NCBI GenBank assembly: GCA_012845835.1
Contig: JABAKD010000027.1
Coordinates: 9,818,790-9,882,789 of the forward strand
Direction: 5' to 3'
Source: Undaria pinnatifida
Lineage: Eukaryota > Sar > Phaeophyceae > Laminariales > Alariaceae
DNA length: 64,000 bases
Positions 22,701 to 31,891 of this stretch are shown here, piece after piece. Numbering within the stretch: position 1 is the first letter of the stretch; each line of letters starts with the position of its first letter. The notes below the pieces were generated by a model. That model was not told where the DNA came from. It did no database searches and saw only the letters and a list, made by a program, of their open reading frames with translations. Both the position numbers and the translations under genes were made by a program.

Positions 22701-25700
22701 ATTGTGGCACGGGTGTACAGAACTTACAGAAGATCCGGGCGGGTACGAAGGTGCTGTACCCGTACCCCGGGTATTGTGGCAGGGGGTGTACAGAACTCAC
22801 AGACATTCCGGGTACGGGTATGAATGCCATTCAGAACTAACAGAAGTTCGGGTACGGGTATGAAAGTCTTACAGAACTTCCAGAAGTTCCGGGTACGGGT
22901 ATGAATGCCCCAAAGAACTTCCAGAAGTTCCGGGTACGGGTAATACCCGGGTGAATGCACCCCCTCGGGGGGGGGTTCGATTTGAAGTTGAGGATATAAT
23001 CCAACTTACATGGCATGTTCTCACTGGGCCAACGTCCCCGAGGCAATCTGTCGTAGCTTTAAGGGAACTATGAATTATCGTCAAAACCATCACCGAGAGA
23101 GGCAATAAATCGTGAACCTCAATGAGCGGCGACCGGGGCAACAGCCGCGCTCATTGCTATACTGCGCTGTAACAGATCACACCATAGCGTACCCCGGCTG
23201 TGGCGTTTTAAATTAAATAACGGCGGTCGCAAGCCCAAATTTTTCCACCAGCTCGATAAAAGCCAAGTGCCGCGACAAAGAAGCGAAACTACCGAAAACA
23301 CAGAGGATAGTTCAAGACGTCGATGGTAGCTGAATCGCCGTCACGGCAGATCTATGTATTATTCCGATCGGAAAAAAAAACTTGACAATACGCAACACGT
23401 GGTTTTCCGATAGGAGCCAAATTCGTATGTTTCCGCCAAATCGAATCGAATTCAATCCGATTAAAAAAAAAATGAATATTTCGATTAAAAAGTGTCCTTC
23501 GCTAATATAATACGTGCCCACCGGTTAAAAACAAAAGAAGCATGAACAGGACCTACAGGAGTAGTAGTAGGTGCTACTGTTAATATCATCACTACCATAG
23601 TATACGATACGTACCGCTACATACAGCGGTACTTTCGGTGTTCGATTGGTGTCACTGACAAGTTGACACCATAAAAAAAATGCATAATACACTCTTTGGG
23701 TTATTAAACCTGAATCAAAGCATGTGGGCTCCTCGGGTGTTGTAACAAAGGTATACCCGTACCCCGGGTATCGTGCCACAGTCTTACAGAAGTCAAAGAA
23801 GTTCCGGGTTAGCGTATGGGGGTCTTAAAGAACTTACAGAAGTTCCGGGTACGGTACGGAAGTGTTACAGAACTAAAAAAAGTTGTAAAAATGATATACC
23901 CGTACTCCGGGTAATTGTGGCACTGGCGTGCAGAACTTCCAGAAGTTCCGGGTATGGGTATGACCGTCGTACAGAACTTCCAGAAGTTCTGGGTATGGGT
24001 ATGAATGTCCTACACAATTTACAGAAGTTCTTTGTAGGGTAAATACCTGGGGTAAATTCCCCGGGTATGGTTTGTGCGTACCCTACAGAAAACGACCTTG
24101 GAAATTTCACAAGATACCATCCAAATTTTGCCTGGACGGTTGAGCACCACCAGCAACGCGAGCCTCGGCCTCAGGTTGAGCAACGACAGCCGCAGCAAGG
24201 CGAGTCTCTGCCTCGGGCGACTTGGTCTCTTCGGCCATCGACGTCGATCACTGCCCCCGAGAACAGTTCAAGTTCGAACGACATGGAGGCAGGCGACAGC
24301 ACGCCCGCACCCACACCAATTCACAATAATTCTGCACCTTCTATGGGCGCGTAGGCCGCACTCAAACTGTTTTAATGCTTCGCATGGGTTAGATGTAGCG
24401 CTGACTCTGATTAATAGCGTGCTCTCGCAGGTTATGGCCTACATTTAGAATTGAACGGCGTCCGATTGAAAACGAACTACAATTACGCTGCGTTGATGAG
24501 ACTGGCCAAATTTTTAAGTACCTTGGTGAGATTGGCCAAGTTTCTACGTACCAAGCACATTATCTCGTACCTCGAGAATATTATACTTTACATCATATTG
24601 CAAAATTACACGGTGGCAGACAAGCAGGAGGAACGCCGAATGAACTCTTTGCGCGGCGAAAAATAACGGCATACCATCTACAGCGGGGGAAGGGCGGTAG
24701 GTTGCCACATATTGTGTGTGTAGACTAATAAACGCCCCGAAACATCAGCATTTGACAAATGAATGGGGTTTGTCGAACACGTGGCAGCCCTACTGGAAGG
24801 AAGGGTAGACACCAGTGACCACCGCGTTTGTTCCGAAGGTTGTTGAGCGTAAAGCTCTCGCGAGTTGACCCGTGGTGAATACCATTGACGCCCACCAGTA
24901 CTACGAGTATCCCACTCCTGCTGCTGCGGTCGTGCGCGCGTGTACCAAAGAGATGCACGCGATACCACTTGATAAGTTATGCGTGAAAAGTTGAAGTTAG
25001 ATGCGTGAAAAGTTGAAGTTAGCTCGGCTTTTGCGCAAAACATTTAGTCTAATATATAATTTTCTTATATTTTTTTCCTTAGTACACGTACGGAAATTAA
25101 ATTAGTGTACCTCTGGTAGGGCATACGGGTATTTAATAGTAACTTACTTGGTTAACGGTAACATTAGACTAGGCGTGCAGTCTATACTGCTACACCTGGT
25201 ATCACTGGCTGTCGTATTGCTCTTCTATACCTCATATGCAACGCCTATTATTAATAGTAAGAAAGCACGACATTCAGGCTGAGATGTGCAGTAGAACAAG
25301 AAATCCGGGAGCCCTTATTATGTTGAATTTAGTGTAGAACGCACAAGTTTCAAGTATCCCAAAATAAGAAATCCAGCCTGGCATCACGGCATAGTGTTTC
25401 TTGCTCACATATGATGGTTGTTGTCGTTGATGCTGTGATCTCATGATCTCATATTAAAGCAGTACGAGCACACAGTCATGATCTAGCTCGCGGTCACGGA
25501 AAGCCCCAACGAGTCTGTATATATAGGTAGGAAGAGAAAGCAAAGCAAAACTCGCGTGGGGTACTTTCGAAAATGTTACCGGCAAGACAGCCAGCTACGT
25601 AAGTGACTTTTGTGTCCTTTGCGGCTGTGTTCGTTGGTTGCATTATACACTTTGACGGTGGTCCAGCAACAACTCCTAAAAATTACAAAATTCCGTATGT

Positions 25701-26536
25701 ACAAAAAATTCAATTTTTACCTCTTCCGCCAGTATTCTCGCCATCCTTCTCGCGTAGAAGTTGAAGCTCCTGCTCGGCGTCTCGCGGTTGCGTACTCGAG
25801 TGAAGAGATGCGCCAGCGCCTTCGATTCGCACACCACCAGCTTGTCGTCGTCCGCTTGGCTCCCGAACCCTCTCCAAGCCACAGGTCGCTCTGGGGAAGG
25901 CTTGCGAGGCACCTTGGGAGATGTTGGCCGAGCAGGAGCAGCAGCGGAGTCGGCAGAGGACTCAGCAGCAGCAGCATGGGCGGAGGTGGAGGAGGGGGTT
26001 CGGGCACGGCCGTGGAAGGAGGAGGAGGAAGCGGCACTGCTGTGCACGGACGAAGACGACGCCCGCGCGAGGGGGGTCGTCGATGAAGCGGGGAGGTAGC
26101 TGTGCGTGCTGCTGTTGGCACTGTCGCCTGCTGCTGCTGCTGCTGCCGATGATGATGCTGGTGGTAGGGGCGGATCGGCGTGGTCGTTTAACAATTCCAT
26201 CGATACTGTTGACGTGCGAGCTTCTCTGGAGTCTGCCGGTTCCGAAGCGGGGGCGAAAGCTTCTTCCTGGCCTTGCGCTCCTTCTAAACGTGACGGTGGA
26301 GCCGTCTTGGGGTCTTCCTCCTCGCCTTCTATAGACCCAGGAGTAGTAGTCTTGTTGCCAGGGGCAGCGGCTGCGGCTGCGGCAGCAGCAGCAGACTTGT
26401 CCAGCGCTGCGAGGGATTCAGCGTCGAGCGTAGAATCAGCAGCCTGGCCGAGAGCGAGCAATAGGCGGCCGAGGTGCTGGGAAGACTCCTGGAGCGGGAG
26501 AGATACCCGGCGAATGTTTGTCATTAGGTTCGACAT
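16796..26536 (-). CDS. UPRT: Uracil phosphoribosyltransferase with long N-terminal extension (6 exons)
   Basis: This enzyme converts uracil and PRPP to UMP in pyrimidine salvage. Minus-strand exons: 26536-25721, 19712-19542, 19064-18978, 17827-17705, 17397-17279 and 16814-16796 (TAA), all GT-AG, giving about 444 aa. The catalytic domain starts near residue 228 ([20 protein letters not shown]). It continues with [13 protein letters not shown] (end of exon 1), TTPTAATF and [10 protein letters not shown] (exon 2), ILIQRDEES and [10 protein letters not shown] (exon 3), the PRPP loop [13 protein letters not shown] (exon 4), and [12 protein letters not shown] with PGLGDFGDR (exon 5). Exon 6 is only 19 nt and restores the normal ending DR-FFGTAP; reading through the donor instead would end at DRL. 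The first 225 residues are Ala/Ser/Pro-rich and unlike any domain I know. An earlier start exon is possible because the frame stays open upstream of 26536. Intron 1 is 6008 nt. Confidence 0.9.
18000..18880. repeat. AGCTCAT-rich tandem repeat, two blocks, in UPRT intron 3
   Basis: Units such as GAGCTACGTCCTATAGCTCAAGC, GGGGAAAACATGTGCAGCTCATG and related variants recur at 18050-18390 and again at 18535-18830 in the same order, so the second block looks like a duplicate of the first. Many units are self-complementary (AGCTCATGAGCT). The tract lies between UPRT exons 3 and 4. Confidence 0.8.
19322..19468 (+). repeat. Partial copy of dispersed repeat C
   Basis: CTCGCCGAACACCCCATGGCGCTTCGCGC and the following bases match the middle of the family seen at 39874-40165, 48688-48975 and 61371-61637, with more divergence. 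A C run follows (19484-19522), as in the other copies. The copy lies in UPRT intron 2, close to the donor of exon 2. Confidence 0.6.
20228..21565. repeat. Near-complete palindrome (foldback), arms about 665 bp, loop about 10 nt
   Basis: Sequence 20228-20895 reads inverted at about 20905-21565. Anchors: GGTCGCTGACCACCTCGAG at 20231 versus the reverse of 21530-21560; GTGTCTGGACCGTGTGACCG near 20318 versus the reverse of about 21440-21465; CGGGGCGACGTGCTCAA near 20593 versus the reverse of about 21160-21185; and the innermost CCAGGTGTACCAGCGATTCGG (20873) versus the reverse of 20915-20936. The loop is about AAAAAATAT. No transposase frame or clear target duplication was found. The 274-codon frame on the minus strand of the right arm has no recognised domain. 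Confidence 0.82.
21640..22600 (+). mobile_element. Decayed LINE 3' fragment, interrupted by repeat A
   Basis: ACTGTCCACAGAGAAGTTTGG through GAACATTCAGAGATTTACGCGG (21676-21795) is closely similar to 47590-47705 of the LINE copy at 46752-48240. GGATGCGAACTGTACAAGGAGGAACGG through GACAACTGGTGGCCACAGAC (22372-22516) matches 47910-48050 of the same element ([18 protein letters not shown] versus [18 protein letters not shown]). About 300 bp of other sequence, including two copies of repeat A, lies between the two parts. The reading frame is broken. It is antisense to UPRT. Confidence 0.8.
22630..22962 (+). repeat. Tandem array, seven units of 40-42 bp with AACTTCCAGAAGTTCC core
   Basis: Units start near 22637, 22681, 22722, 22794, 22836, 22877 and 22917. 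The consensus is AACTTCCAGAAGTTCCGGGT followed by ACGGGTATGAATG-like sequence; one unit is longer. The core TTCCAGAA is one inverted pair of the heat-shock-element type (TTCnnGAA). Confidence 0.85.
23760..24060 (+). repeat. Second array of the same AACTTCCAGAAGTTCC repeat
   Basis: The units are the same family and orientation as the array at 22630-22962 but more diverged (clear units near 23831, 23934, 23976 and 24016). The two arrays bracket about 800 bp of unrelated sequence, as if flanking an element or insertion. Confidence 0.75.
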
Positions 26537-27553
26537 CTCTCTTGCGTGCCTGCTCTGCAGGCCTTCCGGGCTTCGTGCCGGTATGTCAGGTATGTACCCC
26601 CAGGTTAGCCTGTCGAAAGAAGAGAGGATTGATTCTGAACAGCAGTAAAAAGTCCCAGTTTGTTTTTACGTCAGTTTTTTGCGCACGAAAAATCCTGAAA
26701 ATCCTGAAAGGTTTTGAATGATGCAGGTGGGATGTTTTTCAAGGGAGTAGGGGTCATGAACGTCTGCGATCAGAGAAGAACCAGAAGAGAAGACACCGAG
26801 AGGAGGCACATTGCGCATGGGCAGTGCACACCGGATAGGGAAGGAAACACCACAAAGCACGATGGACGGGGGTGAGTCAATCCATACGTACGCTTGACGG
26901 CAGTCTCCCGCTTCTTCCTTGTATTTTGTCGCTTTTTTTCGTTGAGTTTCTGCATCCTTTTTCTTGTTTTTCGAAATCAACCGAGCTCCTCTCTTGACGG
27001 ACAACGACCGCCGGCGAGTACATGCTCCTCGTATCGGTCCACTAAGTACGACCCCCTCTAGTTGTTGCGGGTCCCGCTCTCTCTGTGCTGCTCGGCCTCC
27101 TCTCCTCCGGCAAAGACCCAAAGCTGCGAGTACAGCTCTGGCATATGTTGTCGAACCCGACAATATACATCGTAAGAAAGAAGCCGTGTCCAATTGCCTT
27201 TCGAGCTGGTGCTTTTGAAAGTATTGGCCAGGCCCAGCGAATCAGCCATTTTATAGAAATACAAGGTTTCTGCGGCTTTTACACCGCCACGCCCAACGGA
27301 GCGATTCCAATATTTATGTCTCATTCGCTAGCTGTACAGCAGTCTACCGCTGTACATCATACATGCATTCTTGTCCTTGAATTGTGTTGTGTGTCATGCC
27401 CGTTTCGCGACCTCGAGCCTCCAAGGGGCATTTGTCTTATGCCCTCGTAGTTGGCATGCGGATTCGTAGATATACCTATAAATCTCTTTTCTTAGCCATG
27501 CGCTCAGCGTTTTGACCCACACCGCTCGTCGCAGGAACTGCTTTGTTTTGTAG

Positions 27554-27719
27554 CGTTTTTTTCGGGGGCGTTCTCTCCGACCTCCGGTCCCCCGGGAGGA
27601 TCGGCCGCCCTGCCGGCGCCGACCTCGTGGGGGCCTGTGCGGGCGACGGCAAGATCGAGATCTACGACATGCTTTGCCCGCCCGGCACAAACACGCCGTC
27701 CACGTTTCGTGACGATGAC
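27554..27719 (+). CDS. Candidate exon of an unidentified gene
   Basis: The block after TTTTGTAG is GC-rich with coding-like usage in one frame (ADLVGACAGDGKIEIYDML, then NTPSTFRDDD) and ends at a consensus-like donor GAC/GTATGT. The GDGKIEIYD string is reminiscent of a WD40 blade, but a single exon is not enough to name a family. An alternative donor five bases downstream would join in frame to the candidate exon at 29180. Confidence 0.32.
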
Positions 27720-29179
27720 GTATGTAGTGACGTCATGCATGTGTGTCATGTGTCAGCAAACATGTGAGGCCTCTGCGAGGTTCCTTTTTATTTTCTCGGA
27801 CAAGGCGTATAGCCTGCAACTCGCGACAACTGGGACGAGGGCTCGGGGCATGAGACATTACAGCGGGTAATACCAACGGGGATGTTGAGGCATGGTACAT
27901 GGCGCCTAAGATCCTGCTAGGCATCTGCATGGGTGCAAGCTCACGTCCCTTTTCACAACAACTAACTGCTGTGCTGTGTTCCAGACATCAATCGATCGAC
28001 AAGCGACAATGCCGCGGTCAATCGACAAAAATGGCGATTCCACCGATTCCACAGAAATTATATTTCTTGTATGCGGGGTTGGGTTTTGTTGCTGTTCGTT
28101 GCTGTTTGCTTTCGGTGCGTGCAGGTTGTCTTGAATGGAGTGATTCACGCAAACGTATCGTGTATCCTTTCACACCTCAATATGTGTACCTGTTGGTAAA
28201 CAACATTCTGCTGTGCTGTTGTTCTTCGCGGTGCGGGACATAGCGCCCGCTATGTCCCACTTTTTTTTAGATGTTGTCGCCCATCGCCCACCAGCTGCCA
28301 CGACCATCGCCAGCACATTGCTGCGCACTACTACAACAGCTGCTGCTAGCAGTAGTACTCTCCCACTCTCTCGCATCTTTCAACTGCCAGCTTTCCTTAT
28401 AGACCCGCTGAGTCGCGGTCTCCGGCCAAGAGATCGAAGACAGCTTAGGTCGTGGAAAACATCTGCTGTGAGCGTACTTTGTTTCCTGAAAGTCATCCTT
28501 GCAAACTGTGTGTGATACCTCGATCGCGCGTACTACGGAATGTGTAGTTTTTTAGATGGCGATCTACAAGTTTTGGCGGTCTTCATACGAAACGAACTCG
28601 CCACCGATAGAGAGCACTCTCAACTCTTGGCATGAAGTGTGACCTCCATCTTTCACGACATCCATAACTGCTACTAATATTTTGGGGATTACGCTAGTCT
28701 GCGACCGACGGGCGTTCAGGCCGCCATCGAAGCCTTAGTATATCCTTTGTATCACCTATTTATTTTCCTTTGTATCGCCTATTCATAGCGTGTGTATACA
28801 CAATTTGACGCGAGTTAGTTAAATGGAGAAGAAAGTGCTGAACGCAACTCGCTTCAACAGAAGCACGAAAGGAAGGCGCGCGCCGTATCATAGTGGGGGG
28901 GGGCTTGGAATACATGTATCCACAATTTCGATGCGAGTCGACGAGGAAAGAATTGTACTACAGTTAGTAGAGGTACATATTTCAGCCACTTCATGCGATA
29001 GACATCCTGAATACCTGGTACAAACTGTTTTTTTTGCGGAGACAATCGAATTGCAAGCCAGGCCACGCACGTACAGCGGCAGCCTGCTCATCGACCCTCT
29101 CTTTCGTTCTTCGTTCCTTTTTCCCTTCCACCCTGTGCTCTCTTGACCCTCTTCTCTCTCGTCCGTCGAGCGATTGCAG

Positions 29180-29255
29180 ACCCGCCTCACGATGCCTTTG
29201 GGTCGCCCGAGTTGTTGGCGTGTTACGATGTGTGGTCGAACGAGGCACAAACGAG
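29180..29255 (+). CDS. Candidate exon of an unidentified gene
   Basis: After an acceptor GATTGCAG the phase-1 frame reads PPHDAFGSPELLACYDVWSNEAQTR, a plausible globular sequence. The donor (AG/GTTCAC) is weak. No family is recognised. It could be part of the same gene as 27554-27719. Confidence 0.25.
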
Positions 29256-30888
29256 GTTCACGAAGAACCCCCCTCTAGATTATTTATTTTTCACGCGACA
29301 ATTTGTTCGTACGGCCTTGCTCTCAATATGCGCACATTTAGAATTCCTTGCTCGGCTTTGGTTTGGTTGTCTTACCGGTATAAACACTTTTTTTCTGTTT
29401 TTTGGCTCATCCAATCCTTTAGCTTCGCACTTTTTCTTCCTTTCTCCCTCCCTAGACGTAATTCAAATATCCAGGGCCACTTAGCAGGCTCTTCCCCCCT
29501 CCCCACTACGGTACGTGCCTTCATTTTTTTTGGCGAGAAAACTTGAAACCTTTCTTCCCTCGTCGACTCGCGTCGAATTGCGCCTGCAATAGTATTCGTA
29601 TCGTAAACGTGACGGACGTCGGACTCTTACAAGAACGACACATGTATTTGGAATGAGTTGCCTGAATCCGGAGCGCTTATCTAATGGGGTGATACGGAAC
29701 CGGTGGCCCGGTTTCGTTGGCACTTGGAAGGCATATTCTAAAGGGTTCTATTGCGTTTGATCTTTTCGGCTGGACGTTGTATACAGTTCGAGGAGACAGC
29801 ATAATCATGAAAAAAACAACACACGAGTGATGGAAGACTCGAGACTCCACCACATGCCTTCGCTGCTCTATTTCTTGGAATGTTGGAACTTTCGCGCGAT
29901 CTTCGTTGTTGTTTGGCTAATGCATTACTCTCTTTCGCTTCAATTATATCGCTGTTTTGTATGCTGCGCAACATCCACACCAACGCATACTTGTATCAAG
30001 GTTGCCTTGAGCCAATCGTTATGGCCAAGGCTATACATACTGTGCGGTAAAGGGGTCTCTCTCGAGGGTTCGTTGTTTAGCGGCGCAGAGCCACTTGCGC
30101 GAGTGATGCTCCCCACTATCGAATCGTTTGTTACGCTGCGCGAATATCGTATGTTTACTATGTATGCCTGTGTTTGGGGGGTTTCACTCGGTACGCGGTG
30201 CGCATGAGGGTTCCCCCTCTACGGCAGCCTTGGTCTCACCTGTCTCAGACTCCGATTCGAGCTACATCGCGGGGTGCGGACTAGCTAGTGCTGGCGGGGC
30301 GCTATACCCGTTTTGGGCTTGTGGAAAACTGACTACGGTGATGGTGTTTGTGTCTTCCCGTACGGCGGCTTGGCCATGATGATGGTGGCTGAGAAAACGC
30401 CTGAAGAGTGTTGGAAGTGGTCTGAGCCACTGGAAAGTAGACCCTTTTTTTTTACCCTTTTACTGTGGCGGCACGGCCCTGTATTAATACCGAACGCCTA
30501 GTAGTAGTACTAAACATAAAATTATGACCCAGTTTGCGTTTCTTATGAGGGAGAGGGTGCGTTCTACTCTATCTTTGAGTATGAAGTTGGCTGTCAAACT
30601 TTGTTTTATTCCTGTAAATATCAGCCTGCCTTTCTTGTTACCTTGCTTCTTATTTTCGGCATTTTTTACTGCTGTACATGCCCACATTAGTGGGCGAGAT
30701 CAGCGCACAAATTTTTTTTGTGTACCTTGTTTTGCGTGCAGAAAGTGCACGAATTGACGAATTGAAAATCGACGGATTCATCGAGCGCCCAAAATCGCGT
30801 TTTCTTGCTCAATAAAAAGTGACCAAGCGCAAAAAGAAGGCGACGTAATATTTTGAGCCCTATCTTTTCATGTTCGTGTTCTTTGCAG

Positions 30889-30963
30889 GCCAAGAATCGA
30901 GCATGCACCGCATTGGCGAGCGGTCAGTTCTGGAACACAACCTACACTTCTCCGTGGACAAAG
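30889..30963 (+). CDS. Candidate internal exon of an unidentified gene
   Basis: This 75-nt segment is bounded by a strong acceptor (GTTCTTTGCAG) and a strong donor (AAAG/GTAAGG). The phase-1 frame reads QESSMHRIGERSVLEHNLHF and ends SVDK; phase 0 is also open. No family is recognised. It lies 0.9 kb upstream of the NF-YC start and could be an upstream exon of that locus or the end of a separate gene. Confidence 0.35.
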
Positions 30964-31185
30964 GTAAGGGTATTTAGATAATTCAGGTTTCGTTTTGCTC
31001 GAATAGATATTGGTGGTGCTGCGCCGGGTGTGTTATCTTACGTGATATACGGTGGCGCTTCCGTGAATGGTAGCAGAGTATGCGCCCCCCGTACATGTCA
31101 TAGGTGCATAGTGATATTTTAAATTTTGTTGCAAAAATGCAAAAACGAAAAGGATCAGTTGCTGAGAACGCCTAGCAGCTTGGGT

Positions 31186-31335
31186 AGGCACAATTCGACG
31201 CAAGTCGACGAGGGAAGAAAATACTCAATCATTTTCGGGATAAAAAAGAAGGCACGTACCGTAGTGGAGATGGGGGAGAAGGGCCCGCCATGCGACCCCG
31301 GATCTGAGCTATTGCTGGGAGGGAGCGCGAGAGTA
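31186..31335 (+). repeat. Dispersed repeat D
   Basis: The core TTCGACGCAAGTCGACGAGGGAAGAAA through GGCACGTACCGTAGTGG to GACCCCGGATCTGAG recurs at 41689-41842 in the same orientation and at about 29441-29583 inverted. It is non-coding. Confidence 0.75.
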
Positions 31336-31599
31336 CTGCGAGGATAATAAATGGGATGATAAAAGAAGAAGAGAAAAAGTGATAGGTATTTGTATGCATG
31401 GTCTGTATTGGTGGCTCGTGGGTGGTGCTCTATTTTAGGGAGTTGAGAGCCGCCCGTCTCATGATTGTCCCCTTCTCCTTCCCTCCGAGCCCCCTTTCTT
31501 TCCGTTTCGATCTCTCTTTCTCTACCCCATGTTTTCTCGGAACGCTGGGCTCCGGGTGTCGCTGCTGGCGACGGTCATGATGATGATGCTACTACCGCC

Positions 31600-31778
31600 T
31601 GGTGCTGCTGCTTGCTTGTACTACTGCTACCGCTACTGCTGCTGCTGCTGCCGCCGCTGCTACCGCTTGTGCCCCCCCCCCCTCCCCGCCGTTCCTGATT
31701 GTTCTACTGCTGCTGCTGCTGCTGCCGCTACCGCTTGTGCCCCCCCCCGCCTCCCCGCCGTTCCTGATTGTTCTACTG

Positions 31779-31816
<38 letters not shown>

Positions 31817-31860
31817 GCTGCTACCGCTTGTGCCCCCCCCCTCCCCGCCATTCCTGATTT
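31600..31860 (+). repeat. CTG-run / C-run tandem repeat just upstream of NF-YC
   Basis: Three units each combine TACTGCTGCTG runs, TACCGCTTGTGCC, a C run, CTCCCCGCC and TTCCTGATT. TTCCTGATT falls at 31692, 31761 and 31851, so unit lengths vary (69 and 90 bp) with the CTG number. The array ends about 30 bp before the chosen ATG and stays in frame with it, so it could be 5' UTR, promoter or an N-terminal extension. Confidence 0.85.
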
Positions 31861-31891
31861 CCTTTGCGGCCTATTTGGGGCCGTGTCGATT

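Larger units (their letters stand above)
19713..25720. other. UPRT intron 1 (6 kb), filled with repeats
   Basis: This is the largest intron of the UPRT gene. Contents in order (plus coordinates): GTGGTGGT/AGTAGTAG microsatellite at 19735-19910, a foldback palindrome at 20228-21565, LINE remnants at 21640-22000 and 22340-22590 with repeat A between them, 40-42 bp tandem arrays at 22630-22960 and 23760-24060, and unassigned sequence at 22960-23750 and 24070-25700. No other gene is supported inside it. Confidence 0.75.
26537..31891. other. Intergenic region with candidate exons and repeat D copies
   Basis: No complete gene could be built between UPRT and NF-YC. Three possible exons are listed separately (27554-27719, 29180-29255, 30889-30963). 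Repeat D copies are at about 29441-29583 (minus) and 31186-31335 (plus), with a partial copy near 28915-28965. The rest is AT-richer, unassigned sequence. Confidence 0.55.

Noticed and set aside
22637-22960. Canonical heat-shock element
   Set aside because: Only the TTCnnGAA pair is in register; the flanking GAA and TTC are one base short of the nGAAnnTTCn spacing, so binding is speculative and left as a finding only.
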